From assembly GCF_000807855.2 (NCBI RefSeq), contig NZ_JRYR02000001.1, forward strand, positions 4,012,489 to 4,076,488: a stretch of DNA of 64,000 bases, written 5' to 3'. The position numbers and the translations under genes are program-made. Source of the DNA: Flammeovirga pacifica (GTDB taxonomy: Bacteria; Bacteroidota; Bacteroidia; Cytophagales; Flammeovirgaceae). A model generated the notes under the pieces. That model saw nothing but the letters and a program-made list of their open reading frames with translations. It did no database searches and was not told the origin of the DNA. Shown one piece after another: positions 38,601-45,970 of this stretch; within the stretch, counting starts at the first letter, position 1; every line of letters starts with the position of its first letter.

Positions 38601-39341
38601 GATCAATTGGAGAAGCAGCATAGAGAGATTATTAGTTCTGTAGCGCGTCAAGTGAAAGACTTGTCAGATACTTCTGATTTGATCAAGAAAATTGTAAGAG
38701 ATATTAATAATAGTTTCGCAAGAAGTAATTTTGTTGGTGTTGTAAAGTCTATTGAGTTAGAATACAATGAAAACAATACTCCACTCTTAACGACACTGAA
38801 AAAGATTTATAGATTGAATGAGGATGTCTCTTTCTCTGATCAAGGAGATATCTTCAAGGTGAATGTAAATACTAGTGCAAGTGATTCTCGTCAATCTGTG
38901 CAATTATTGAAAGACCTCAGAAGAGTGATTCGTGATCATAGTCAGAAGCAAATTACTTTGGAAGATACATTTATGTTGAGATTCCGAGTAATAGAGAATA
39001 ATAATGATACTGGATGGGTAGAAAAACTATCAAACGTTGGTTCTGAAGGAACCGATGTGTTGGTGAAATCGATGATCTATATTACGCTTCTTACAGTTTT
39101 CCAAGATAATGCCTATAAGGAGCAAGACGATTACTTTGTACACTGTGTAATAGACGAGGTAGGTAAGCTATCAGATCGTTATTTACGAGACCTTATTCAT
39201 TATACCTCTACAAAGAATATCCGTTTAATATTTGGTTCACCTAACGAAAATGATCCTTCTATATACGATCATGTATTGAAGTTAGAAAGAAATAGTAAAA
39301 CCAATAAAGCCAGTGTGGTGAAGTTGGTGAGCGAGATGTAA
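35622..39341 (+). CDS. MksB/JetC-like SMC-type condensin ATPase
   Basis: The 1239-residue protein has the SMC/MukB layout. The N-terminal ATPase lobe has Walker A GSNGFGKTT (37-45). Long coiled-coil arms run over about 265-1000 and are broken near 560-605 by a short hinge. The C-terminal lobe has a signature-like NVGSEGTDVLVKSM (about 1138-1151), Walker B VIDEVGKLS with Asp1178 and Glu1179, and a D-loop SDRYLRDL. The GSEGTDV signature is closer to MukB/MksB/JetC than to classic SMC (LSGGE). It should form the DNA-loop-extruding motor with the two upstream subunits. A terminator follows directly; no jetD-like nuclease gene is adjacent. Confidence 0.85.
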   Translation: MNTTATPKRYLNKLVLIKSAGFDYAEVNLGGNIHFVGSNGFGKTTVLRAVLFFYHATSEKRELGIKEQQMSFSEYYFQDLNARLIYEIVTPRGKHCLMVYKSGGRLRFRFLDAAYDKDFFIKDRKACSHDEVLENVTEKQVTFSDEIRRFADLRKVVYGVSRYNTQFSLLKPSVGVKSQHVDGIPKAITNIFRSSGLKSDYIKRAIAEAASADFEMQPISLETIANFIHEFDDQLTDFEDFEKHKAGAEEIVSIEAEINQQLNYQKRLAHQIGGGVALASKHLADSERLLAEMQEEENTMKAKYEKAENTYQTNTAEVNQELGETKATLKEIERREKEYQTIVIDGEKYTLDHTLELSTEGPRLNDQLAYQQEVKQMLVAKTVEVEHLIEEQKKSVLSKYATRKNEFNEEKQQLRESLHAQKDKFTSDKQQALEDLRNKYFAEEEKFRIELDEAKEIRTRASVALEMEKEKDFAKSLLMESNTKRVKLSQEISDLKHQISETENDISNTKERKRLEEQIIRKEALSQHAELERQVTIISDEVEEWKVRQENYEGTLRAFLDQNKSDWAETIGKVCDEHLLSRKDLKPQLVEGSSFYGLDLDTSSLVAQVTATDHIASTLEQKRAQLKSAKENLNELDSIVDKKVAKLLESSSKKLARLEQKLAEFNHQLDTFDTDLQKAREQEATIISKGEELKENALVELRRKLRIASENCELIEGKLADLKDDKWSRERETSDVFNNKINTVVSEVEANIATLEKEWSAYQNDHDKRLRQLEEERKGLLEEKGIDTGKLDEVEQEIKVLIKKLKQVEQAQMIKRDYEKDKVYYLDKAEETRNKLKHQEKEIATLKAAYDQAVEEYEEQLNHLDDKRDNYRRTKDQSNHLLKQFKAAKEEDEQAYERLQKYLDEGAKDVNDAEVNDSDLSFLLTELRKSLKERGRLTSSFKSKGQVFTGVFRKDNHLRIPTLYAQSSLKEFTYLAKNILPSLLDGERLDHMRDQLEKQHREIISSVARQVKDLSDTSDLIKKIVRDINNSFARSNFVGVVKSIELEYNENNTPLLTTLKKIYRLNEDVSFSDQGDIFKVNVNTSASDSRQSVQLLKDLRRVIRDHSQKQITLEDTFMLRFRVIENNNDTGWVEKLSNVGSEGTDVLVKSMIYITLLTVFQDNAYKEQDDYFVHCVIDEVGKLSDRYLRDLIHYTSTKNIRLIFGSPNENDPSIYDHVLKLERNSKTNKASVVKLVSEM

Positions 39342-39347
39342 AATACA

Positions 39348-39379
39348 AAACCCCATGTCTTCGAAAAGGCATGGGGTTT
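39348..39379 (+). terminator. Terminator of the condensin operon
   Basis: AAACCCCATG pairs with CATGGGGTTT just after the mksB-like stop. Confidence 0.85.
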
Positions 39380-39412
39380 AAACTGTAATCTCACTTACAA
39401 TTGCTTTTTGAC

Positions 39413-39446
39413 AAAAAAAAGACTCACAAATATGCGAGTCTTTTTG
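39413..39446 (-). terminator. Terminator of the tRNA-Phe array
   Basis: Stem GACTC/GAGTC, extended by A and T flanks, lies just beyond the 3' end of the last tRNA. On the minus strand it is followed by a T-run. Confidence 0.8.
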
Positions 39447-39449
39447 TTG

Positions 39450-39522
39450 TGGTGATGGGCGGATTCGAACCGCCGACACACGGATTTTCAGTCCGATGCT
39501 CTACCAACTGAGCTACATCACC
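39450..39522 (-). tRNA. tRNA-Phe(GAA), array copy 4 in transcription order
   Basis: A 73-nt cloverleaf with anticodon GAA in the loop CTGAAAA, T-arm GTTCGAATC and D-arm AGCTCAGTTGGTAGAGC. The acceptor 5' GGTGATG pairs fully with 3' CATCACC (A5-U68). Discriminator A; CCA is not encoded. Confidence 0.95.
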
Positions 39523-39559
39523 GGGAAACGATTTAGAGTCTTGTTTAACCTTAGACTTG

Positions 39560-39632
39560 TGGTGTTGGGCGGATTCGAACCGCCGACACACGGATTTTCA
39601 GTCCGATGCTCTACCAACTGAGCTACATCACC
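39560..39632 (-). tRNA. tRNA-Phe(GAA), array copy 3, chimeric acceptor stem
   Basis: The body is the same as its neighbours, but 5' GGTGATG faces 3' CAACACC, leaving an A5-A68 mismatch in the acceptor stem. It is separated from the flanking copies by 37-bp spacers (110-bp repeat unit). Confidence 0.9.
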
Positions 39633-39669
39633 GGGAAACGATTTAGAGTCTTGTTTAACCTTAGACTTG

Positions 39670-39742
39670 TGGTGTTGGGCGGATTCGAACCGCCGACACA
39701 CGGATTTTCAGTCCGATGCTCTACCAACTGAGCTACATCACC
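39670..39742 (-). tRNA. tRNA-Phe(GAA), array copy 2, chimeric acceptor stem
   Basis: Identical to the preceding copy over its 73 nt, with the same A5-A68 mismatch. The spacer on its upstream side differs by one base from the other two spacers. Confidence 0.9.
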
Positions 39743-39779
39743 GGGAAACGATTTAGCGTCTTGTTTAACCTTAGACTTG

Positions 39780-39852
39780 TGGTGTTGGGCGGATTCGAAC
39801 CGCCGACACACGGATTTTCAGTCCGATGCTCTACCAACTGAGCTACAACACC
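39780..39852 (-). tRNA. tRNA-Phe(GAA), array copy 1 (promoter-proximal)
   Basis: The acceptor 5' GGTGTTG pairs fully with 3' CAACACC (U5-A68), while the rest is identical to the other copies. A Bacteroidota-type promoter lies just upstream. Confidence 0.95.
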
Positions 39853-39888
39853 TTTTTGCTTTAGTGACCGTTTTTGTTTAAAGCGATG

Positions 39889-39920
39889 CAAAAGTGCGTA
39901 AAAAAGTTCGTTATGCCAAA
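39889..39920 (-). promoter_or_regulatory. Promoter of the tRNA-Phe array
   Basis: On the minus strand a TTTG (39917-39920) is followed after 20 bases by CACTTTTG (39889-39896), close to the TTTG-n19-TAnnTTTG consensus. Transcription would start about 30 bases before the first tRNA. Confidence 0.7.
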
Positions 39921-39986
39921 CTTTAAGTAGAATAATCTTATAAAAAAATCTCAAATAAATTTTAATTAAACTTTGAGTAATTCTGA

Positions 39987-40625
39987 TTAAACCGGACTCA
40001 CTTTAGCTAAAGAATTGATTCTAAATTGCTTTCCTGTCAATTTCTCTGTGCAAAGATAATACTTTCTTAATTTTTTATTTCTGATAAAAACACCGTGATT
40101 TTCTAAAGTGAAGGTGTCACCATCACTTAAATCATCTAAAAAGACAAAGTCAGAGTCAATATTTTCCTCTTTATCGTACTTCATCAGAGCTTTCTTTAAC
40201 TGAATGTCGTTACCACTAGATGCAGAAGGTTTTTTTCTATGATGACTAACAGGATCAACTAAATCATCGGGGAAAATATTCTGATTTAATAGCAGCTGAA
40301 GGAAATGACCAAATTGTTGTTTCCATTCCTTGCCATGGGGAGTAACTTTATTTTGAAATTGATCCCAAACCACTAAATGAGCGACCTCATGTGCAAAAGT
40401 TATAGCAAACTGATAAGGGTTTAAACTATGATTAATGCTGATTTTGTGACCGTGTCCTCTTTGAGGTGGTCGGTAGTCTCCAAGCCTAGTTTTTCTATCT
40501 TTAGTGATTTTCACATGGATTTTATAATGTAATATCCAGTCTGCAAAAATCTGTGCAGCTTTTTCAGGAGTATATTTAGATAAACGATCAACAATGTCCT
40601 GATGAGAAACATTATTTTGACTCAT
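39987..40625 (-). CDS. SprT-like zinc metalloprotease-fold protein
   Basis: The 212-residue protein carries the HExxH zinc motif at residues 79-83 (FAHEVAHLVVW) within a SprT-like domain of about 10-130 (IFADWILHYKIHVKI, SINHSLNPYQFAITFAHE). The C-terminal YYLCTEKLTGKQFRINSLAKV is a shortened version of the zinc-ribbon end; only one Cys is left, so the ribbon probably does not bind zinc. Relatives include SPRTN, which degrades DNA-protein crosslinks, but the bacterial function is not established. It is divergent from mazG. Confidence 0.87.
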   Translation of the reverse strand: MSQNNVSHQDIVDRLSKYTPEKAAQIFADWILHYKIHVKITKDRKTRLGDYRPPQRGHGHKISINHSLNPYQFAITFAHEVAHLVVWDQFQNKVTPHGKEWKQQFGHFLQLLLNQNIFPDDLVDPVSHHRKKPSASSGNDIQLKKALMKYDKEENIDSDFVFLDDLSDGDTFTLENHGVFIRNKKLRKYYLCTEKLTGKQFRINSLAKVSPV

Positions 40626-40717
40626 ACTTCTCTAGAATTATAGAAATTCAACTTTCTTCATTATCCTTGCAATAGTAGTTATTATTAATTGATTTGACTC
40701 ATTTAAATATCAAAAAG

Positions 40718-41533
40718 ATGCAAGGCGATATAAATATAGAAGATACACGATTAAGAGCATTTAAGAGGTTATTAGATATCATGGACGATTTAAGAGAAAA
40801 ATGTCCTTGGGATCAAAAACAAACATTTGATACTCTACGTCACTTAACCATTGAAGAAGTTTACGAATTATCCGACGCCATATTAGATAAAGACACCCAA
40901 GAAATTAAAAATGAACTAGGCGACGTAATGCTTCACTTAGTTTTTTATGCAAAAATAGGGTCTGAGACAAAAGATTTCACTATTGAAGATGTATTGAATA
41001 GTATTTGTGAAAAATTAATTGTTAGACATCCTCACATTTATGGAGAAATTGATGTAAATGATGCAGAAGAAGTTGCTCGAAATTGGGAATTAATCAAATT
41101 GAAAGAAAAAGGCAATAAACCTAAAAGAGTATTAGGTGGTGTTCCTAAATCATTACCAGCAATTGTTAAAGCATTAAGAATTCAAGATAAATCTGCAGGG
41201 GTAGGTTTTGAGTGGGATAACAAGGAAGATGTTTGGAAAAAGGTTCAAGAAGAGATTGATGAACTGAAAGATGAAGTAAAGGCCAATGATCAAGGAGCAG
41301 ATAACCTTGAGAAAATGGAAGATGAATTCGGTGATGTAATGTTTTCTATGATTAATTACGCTCGTTTTCTGAACATTAATCCTTCCGACGCACTTGAGAG
41401 AACTAATAAAAAATTTATATCACGATTCAACTATATAGAAGATAAAATGAAGGAAAAAGGACTTTCTTTCGATGATACAACTTTAGAACAAATGGATAAA
41501 TTTTGGGAAGAAAGTAAAAAAAATAAAAAATAA
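40718..41533 (+). CDS. mazG: Nucleoside triphosphate pyrophosphohydrolase MazG
   Basis: The 271-residue protein has two all-alpha NTP-PPase halves. The N-terminal half contains CPWDQKQTFDTLRHLTIEEVYELSDAI and ELGDVMLHLVFYAKI. The C-terminal half contains GFEWDNKEDVWKKVQEEIDELKDEV and EDEFGDVMFSMINYARFL. The E-x-x-E and E-x-x-D magnesium ligands are present in both. MazG removes non-canonical nucleotides and, in E. coli, lowers ppGpp. I chose ATG at 40718; an in-frame TTG at 40694 would add eight residues. Confidence 0.95.
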   Translation: MQGDINIEDTRLRAFKRLLDIMDDLREKCPWDQKQTFDTLRHLTIEEVYELSDAILDKDTQEIKNELGDVMLHLVFYAKIGSETKDFTIEDVLNSICEKLIVRHPHIYGEIDVNDAEEVARNWELIKLKEKGNKPKRVLGGVPKSLPAIVKALRIQDKSAGVGFEWDNKEDVWKKVQEEIDELKDEVKANDQGADNLEKMEDEFGDVMFSMINYARFLNINPSDALERTNKKFISRFNYIEDKMKEKGLSFDDTTLEQMDKFWEESKKNKK

Positions 41534-41653
41534 TCTTCAAAGTTTTGTCATGTACTGAAATGTAGTTGTCTATTTAATACAAATCGCTTTAGATTTTTCT
41601 TTAGTGATTTAGAAATTCAACATTCTCAATCAATTGTTCGAAAATTTAATATT

Positions 41654-41821
41654 ATGGTTACTTTCAGTTTTAAGAAAAAAAATAATTCTTCATTGTCAGC
41701 AAAATATAAGAACTATGCAGATCAGTTTGAAACTGCATTAAAGAATCTTGAGTTATTTACTGAAGAAGAAAAAGAAAGAAATAGAGTAGAATTGGCTAAG
41801 AAATTCCAAGGCTACGTATAA
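41654..41821 (+). CDS. Hypothetical small protein, 55 aa
   Basis: ATG at 41654 opens 55 codons (MVTFSFKKKNNSSLSAKYKN and onward) ending GYV with TAA. The protein is soluble, highly charged and helical (KNLELFTEEEKERNRVELAKKF), with no cysteine and no family that I recognise. A strong terminator begins at its stop codon, which supports a real transcript ending here. It lies 120 bases after mazG on the same strand, so it could be cotranscribed. Confidence 0.6.
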   Translation: MVTFSFKKKNNSSLSAKYKNYADQFETALKNLELFTEEEKERNRVELAKKFQGYV

Positions 41822-41858
41822 ACAGAGAGTATCTCTAAAAGATACTCCCTGTTTTAAT
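41820..41858. terminator. Bidirectional terminator between 55-aa gene and sdaAA
   Basis: AACAGAGAGTATCT/AGATACTCCCTGTT (one mismatch) forms a long stem flanked by A and T runs between the convergent stop codons. Confidence 0.88.
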
Positions 41859-42760
41859 TATTCTTCTGAAGAGTCAATAATATCAATATCTGATATTAAT
41901 ACCTTTTTGGAAATCATTTTTGCTGTAGGTGTTGCAGCAATACCTCCTAAGGCGGTTTCTTTGTAACGGTCTTCCATGCTTTGCCCTACTTCTCCCATTG
42001 CATCAACACATTCATCAACAGGTATTACACCGCTAACGTTTGCTAAAGCAATTTGAGCGGATGAGTTTGCTATCGCAGCAGCACTTGCATTTCTCACAAC
42101 GCAAGGTACTTCAACCAATCCCGCTACAGGATCACATATCAACCCTAGCATACATTGTGCTGTGATCGCCACTGCGTTAAAAATCATATCAATATTACCG
42201 CCCAAACAATACGTGATTGCACCTGCAGCCATTGCAGCAGCTGTGCCAGTTTCTGCCTGACAGCCACCAACGGCTCCAGCAATACCAGACTTTTTCTCCA
42301 TAATTAATGCTATTCCAGCAGAAATTAATAGTGCTTCATGTAATTTATCATCATCAATTTGATGAATTTCCTGAAGAGTCACCAAAACACCTGGAAGTAT
42401 ACCAGAAGCACCTGCTGTAGGCGCAGCGACCACTTTGCCCATACACGAATTGACTTCTTTTGCTGCAAGAGCTCTAGAAATGAGTAATTTAAATTCTTCT
42501 GATAAAACGTTAATTGGTGATTTGAAAACTTTTTTTCCACCATTTTCAATCATTCCAGATCGAGACGTCATATCTTCATTTAGTCCCGTTTTAACGGCGT
42601 CTTTCATGACATTGAAAGCCTGCGTTAAAGCAGCTTTAATATCTTCAGGAGTTCGTTCCTTTTCTCTGACTTCATAATCCAAAACAGGTTGATGAAGAGC
42701 TACTTTTTTTCTTTCGCAGAATTCTTTCCACTCAGAAAATGATTCAAAAAGTACGGCCAT
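41858..42760 (-). CDS. sdaAA: L-serine dehydratase, iron-sulfur type, alpha subunit
   Basis: The 300-residue protein has the length and motifs of SdaAA: GKVVAAPTAGASGILPGVL, GAVGGCQAETGTAAAMAAGA, ICDPVAGLVEVPCVVRN and a C-terminal LGGIAATPTAKMIS. Cysteines of these segments hold the 4Fe-4S cluster that activates serine for deamination to pyruvate and ammonia. The partner beta (ACT-type) subunit is not adjacent and must lie elsewhere. It is divergent from nuoA, with 82 bases between starts. Confidence 0.95.
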   Translation of the reverse strand: MAVLFESFSEWKEFCERKKVALHQPVLDYEVREKERTPEDIKAALTQAFNVMKDAVKTGLNEDMTSRSGMIENGGKKVFKSPINVLSEEFKLLISRALAAKEVNSCMGKVVAAPTAGASGILPGVLVTLQEIHQIDDDKLHEALLISAGIALIMEKKSGIAGAVGGCQAETGTAAAMAAGAITYCLGGNIDMIFNAVAITAQCMLGLICDPVAGLVEVPCVVRNASAAAIANSSAQIALANVSGVIPVDECVDAMGEVGQSMEDRYKETALGGIAATPTAKMISKKVLISDIDIIDSSEE

Positions 42761-42842
42761 GTTATGATAGTGTTTATATGGTTAGTATTTTTATCGAAAT
42801 TTTTACAAAAGAAACAATTACAGATCATATTTCATAGATTGT

Positions 42843-43325
42843 ATGAATAATCAAATGCTAACAGACTTCGGTAATATTACATTATTTATAATTGTTGCTA
42901 TAATTTTTGCATTGGGCGGACTTTTTACAGCATTTTTACTACGACCTAGAAGGCCGAACGAAGAAAAATTGACAACATATGAAAGTGGGGAAGATCCACT
43001 TGGAACAGCATGGGGTAATTTTAATATCCGATTTTATGTTGTTGCATTAATCTTTTTATTATTTGAAGTAGAAATATTATTCTTATTTCCGTGGGCAACT
43101 GTTTTTGGTGATGCTGAAAAAATAGAACAAACGAATGGATTATGGGGTTGGTTTGCCTTATTTGAAATTGTTGTTTTTGTTGGAATTTTGATTTTAGGTC
43201 TAGCATATGTGTGGAGAAAAGGATTTTTAGATTGGGTAAAACCATCATCAATTAAACCGATTGAAGAGAAAGAAAATTTCAATACTTCACCATATAAAGA
43301 ATTTAATAAGAAATACTTAAATTAG
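42843..43325 (+). CDS. nuoA: NADH-quinone oxidoreductase subunit A (isolated nuoA)
   Basis: The 160-residue membrane protein has three helices (about 10-32, 62-85 and 98-122). It keeps the Complex I subunit A core: the loop RPNEEKLTTYESGEDPLGTAWGNFNIRFYVVALIFLLFEVE with its conserved acidic residues, followed by LFLFPWA. The C-terminal tail of about 35 residues is longer than in E. coli NuoA. Unusually, no nuoB or other Complex I gene follows; the next gene encodes a lipoprotein. Confidence 0.94.
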   Translation: MNNQMLTDFGNITLFIIVAIIFALGGLFTAFLLRPRRPNEEKLTTYESGEDPLGTAWGNFNIRFYVVALIFLLFEVEILFLFPWATVFGDAEKIEQTNGLWGWFALFEIVVFVGILILGLAYVWRKGFLDWVKPSSIKPIEEKENFNTSPYKEFNKKYLN

Positions 43326-43329
43326 GAGC

Positions 43330-44703
43330 TTGAAATCACTTAGCTTATATATTGGAACCTTACTATTACTACTTATTGGTTGTACACCAGATGATGAAGT
43401 AATATCTACAGACCCTTCATTTCGATTGGCCTTTTCTGCTGATACAGTATTTTTTGATACATTATTTACTACCAAAGAAGATGAAGGTATTGACATGAGA
43501 AGTGTCACACAAAGATTTACAGTTTATAATTCATCAGAAAATGCTGTAAATATCTCTGAAATATCATTAAATGACCCTAATTCGGTTTATTCTATTCTTG
43601 TAAACGGTCAAAGAGAAGAAATAATTAATAATACCCTATTAAGAGGTGGTGATAGTATGTTAGTACTCACTGAAGCTAATGTACCTTACCAAGATGAGAA
43701 TGATGTTAGAGAATTAAATGCAGATATATCATTTTTTACCAATGGAACTCGCCAATCAGTTCAATTAAATGCATTTGCCGAGGATCCTTTATATATTTCT
43801 GGAGGAGCAATACTTGTAGGTAACGTAACATGGCAAAAAGGTAGACCTTATGTTATCACCGACTCATTGTATGTATCGGAAAACTCTACATTAACTGCTG
43901 AAGCTGGAACTAGGATTATTTTCGATAATGAGGCAAAAATAGCTGTAAGTGGCTCACTTCAACTATTAGGAACACCCCAAGATACCATACGATTAGAGAG
44001 TATTCGATTAGACGGCCAATATGAAAATGCTCCAGGGCAATGGGATGGGCTATTTTTTGATTCTCTCAGTAAAAATAATATTATTCATGGTGCATTAATT
44101 AGAAATGCAAGGGTAGGAATATTGATGTATCACAATGATAATGATGATGTAATTGATTTGGATATAGAAGGCACTACAATAAGAAATATGTCTCAAGTTG
44201 GGGTAGCCATAACAAATGCAGATGTTAGAATTGTAAATACAATCATTAGCCATACCTTGTCTTACGCTTATGCACATGCATCAGGAGGAAAGTGTGATTT
44301 TTTATACAACACGGTTGTTAATTCGAATACAGGTTTTTTTAGAGAAAACCCATCTGTAGCATTTGAGAGTACAAATGAACCTATCGAACTAAATATGATA
44401 AATAATATCATATGGGGTAATTTATCTAATGAAATTGTCATAACTGAAGGAGTTAATAATAGTATTACAAATAATATTTTAAAAACAATAAGTGATCAAT
44501 ATGATCCTGAAAATAATCTAATTAACATAGATCCATATTTTAAATCCCCCTATACCTATAATTTTGACTTAGCAGATGATAGCCCAGCAAGGTCAGCAGG
44601 TATTGATATAAATGGTATTACGATAGATCAAAGAGGTAATGAAAGGCTTTCACCTCCGGACATTGGTGCTTTGCAATGGATTCAAGAAACTGATAGCGAA
44701 TGA
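43330..44703 (+). CDS. Lipoprotein with parallel beta-helix (choice-of-anchor Q type)
   Basis: The frame of 457 residues opens with TTG four bases after the nuoA stop and gives a clean lipoprotein signal (MKSLSLYIGTLLLLLIGC, Cys18). No ATG would supply this signal, which supports the TTG. The central part (about 150-400) has Asn-rich beta-helix rungs (NGTTIRNMSQVGVAI-like turns, IINNIIWGN). The C terminus DSPARSAGIDINGITIDQRG then PDIGALQW is the choice-of-anchor Q hallmark. It is likely surface exposed; no enzymatic residue pattern is evident. Its stop overlaps the next ATG. Confidence 0.85.
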   Translation: MKSLSLYIGTLLLLLIGCTPDDEVISTDPSFRLAFSADTVFFDTLFTTKEDEGIDMRSVTQRFTVYNSSENAVNISEISLNDPNSVYSILVNGQREEIINNTLLRGGDSMLVLTEANVPYQDENDVRELNADISFFTNGTRQSVQLNAFAEDPLYISGGAILVGNVTWQKGRPYVITDSLYVSENSTLTAEAGTRIIFDNEAKIAVSGSLQLLGTPQDTIRLESIRLDGQYENAPGQWDGLFFDSLSKNNIIHGALIRNARVGILMYHNDNDDVIDLDIEGTTIRNMSQVGVAITNADVRIVNTIISHTLSYAYAHASGGKCDFLYNTVVNSNTGFFRENPSVAFESTNEPIELNMINNIIWGNLSNEIVITEGVNNSITNNILKTISDQYDPENNLINIDPYFKSPYTYNFDLADDSPARSAGIDINGITIDQRGNERLSPPDIGALQWIQETDSE

Positions 44704-45584
44704 AAAAAGGATTAATGATTTTTTTATTTAAAGTACTTATATTAAGTTCTTTAAATATTAATGCACAAAAAATAAAAGAACTGAAACTTTTAGAAATTAA
44801 ACAATTAACAAACTATAAAGATAGATTTGATTTAAGTGGTATATCTAATTATAAAAATGATTTTGTCGTAGTTGGTGATAAATTCGAGAATAAATTTATT
44901 TATACCGTAGTTCAAAAAGAAAATAATTTTGAACTGATTTCAAGCTACCCTTTAAGTATTGAAGGTAAATTAGATCTAGAAGGAATTTCTGTATATGATC
45001 AAAAAGCTTATTTGATAAATGAGGCAAATAATGAGGTGTATGTGTATGACTTTGATAATCATACAACTACAATGTTGCCAATAGATTGGTCTAACTTATC
45101 ATTACCTAAAGATGAATGGTTAAAAAACACTGGTTTTGAAGGTGTAGCAGTTGATCATAAATCCAATCTCTTGTATTTAGCAAAAGAAAGACAACCATCA
45201 TTTATTTTAGTTGTTGATTTATTGACGAATAAAATTATCAAGGAAATAAATATTAAAAAAAGTTGCAGTAAAGATATATCAGATATCTGTTTATATAATG
45301 GAGATTTATTTATTTTAGAACGAAACGCACAGTGTATTGGGCAATATAGTTTGTCTTTAAATAAAATCGTACGACATTATTCATATAAAAAGTCAGTAAT
45401 TATTGATGGAGAAAAGCTATATGAACCTGAAAAATATGGGATGGCTGAAGCTTTATTAATAAAAGACGGAAGTTTATGGCTAGGTTTTGATAATAATGGA
45501 GTAAATACCTCTAAAAATGCAACTCAAAAATATGGTATTAATGGTACTAAACCTGTAATACTAAAGTTTGAATTTAATTTGTAG
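44700..45584 (+). CDS. Secreted protein, SdiA-regulated/phytase-esterase-like propeller
   Basis: The 294-residue protein has a signal peptide (about 1-22, ending NINAQ). Its blade-like repeats, FDLSGISNYKNDFVVVGDK, LDLEGISVYDQKAYLINE, TGFEGVAVDHKSNLLYLAKE and MAEALLIKDGSLWLGFDNNG, match the six-bladed SdiA-regulated or esterase-like phytase domain (PF06977/PF13449 type). The substrate is unknown; phytase activity is not implied. The start overlaps the preceding stop (ATGA), so it is made with the beta-helix lipoprotein, perhaps as a surface pair. Confidence 0.8.
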   Translation: MKKGLMIFLFKVLILSSLNINAQKIKELKLLEIKQLTNYKDRFDLSGISNYKNDFVVVGDKFENKFIYTVVQKENNFELISSYPLSIEGKLDLEGISVYDQKAYLINEANNEVYVYDFDNHTTTMLPIDWSNLSLPKDEWLKNTGFEGVAVDHKSNLLYLAKERQPSFILVVDLLTNKIIKEINIKKSCSKDISDICLYNGDLFILERNAQCIGQYSLSLNKIVRHYSYKKSVIIDGEKLYEPEKYGMAEALLIKDGSLWLGFDNNGVNTSKNATQKYGINGTKPVILKFEFNL

Positions 45585-45771
45585 TAGGTTGATTATTAAT
45601 TTTTTCCTTAAGAAATCTAAACTAATACAACATCTTCTAACGAAATGGAGTATGTTTACAGGGAATTAGGGGAAATAGTATTACTAAAGTCATCCTAGAC
45701 TACCGAATTCAAGAAACACAAAGATTGGAATGTAAAAGTTATTTAATTTTGATGTTTTTTTTGCTAACTAC

Positions 45772-45802
45772 TTGTTTTACAAAAAAAAGTGTCATACTTT
45801 TG
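45772..45802 (+). promoter_or_regulatory. Promoter of the rplP-headed ribosomal operon
   Basis: TACTTTTG (45795-45802) matches the -7 consensus TAnnTTTG exactly. A TTG at 45772-45774 is 20 bases upstream as the -33 element. Transcription would begin near 45809. Confidence 0.7.
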
Positions 45803-45953
45803 CAGTCCAAACCTCGGGAAACTACGTTTATTATGACATGAGCGAAAGTCCTAAAGATTTTAATATAGATATTTTACATACTGTTTATTAAAACGAATTT
45901 AGCTTTCTCAAGCTCAAGTTCTCCGAGATGTTTGTGCACTAGACATAAGATAT

Positions 45954-45970
45954 CGCAGGAAGTACCTGCG
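45954..45970 (+). promoter_or_regulatory. Leader hairpin upstream of rplP start
   Basis: CGCAGG-5 bases-CCTGCG forms a 6-bp GC-rich stem ending 20 bases before the ATG. This is placed to influence translation initiation or ribosomal-protein autoregulation. Confidence 0.4.

Larger units (their letters stand above)
39450..39852 (-). repeat. 110-bp tandem repeat array (tRNA-Phe plus 37-bp spacer, four copies)
   Basis: The period is exactly 110 bp (tRNA ends at 39522, 39632, 39742 and 39852). Spacers are identical except one base (AGAGTC or AGCGTC). The array produces spurious protein frames on the minus strand that are not genes. Confidence 0.95.

Noticed and set aside
33852-39341. Complete Wadjet (JetABCD) defence system
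   Set aside because: Only three of the four genes are present; no JetD-like nuclease lies on either side within the window, so a complete system cannot be claimed.
33852-39852. Genomic island inserted at a tRNA gene
   Set aside because: The condensin operon adjoins the tRNA-Phe array, but no integrase, tRNA-fragment direct repeat or composition change is visible.
39513-39954. Three overlapping minus-strand frames of 62-73 residues with near-identical sequence (DVAQLVEHRTENPCVGGSNPP)
   Set aside because: They lie over the tRNA-Phe array; this peptide is the familiar false translation of tRNA genes, repeated because the array is tandem.
45643-45696. 17-codon ORF (starting MEYVYRELGE) upstream of the rplP promoter
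   Set aside because: It lies before the promoter, has no supporting signal, and ORFs of this size are expected by chance.
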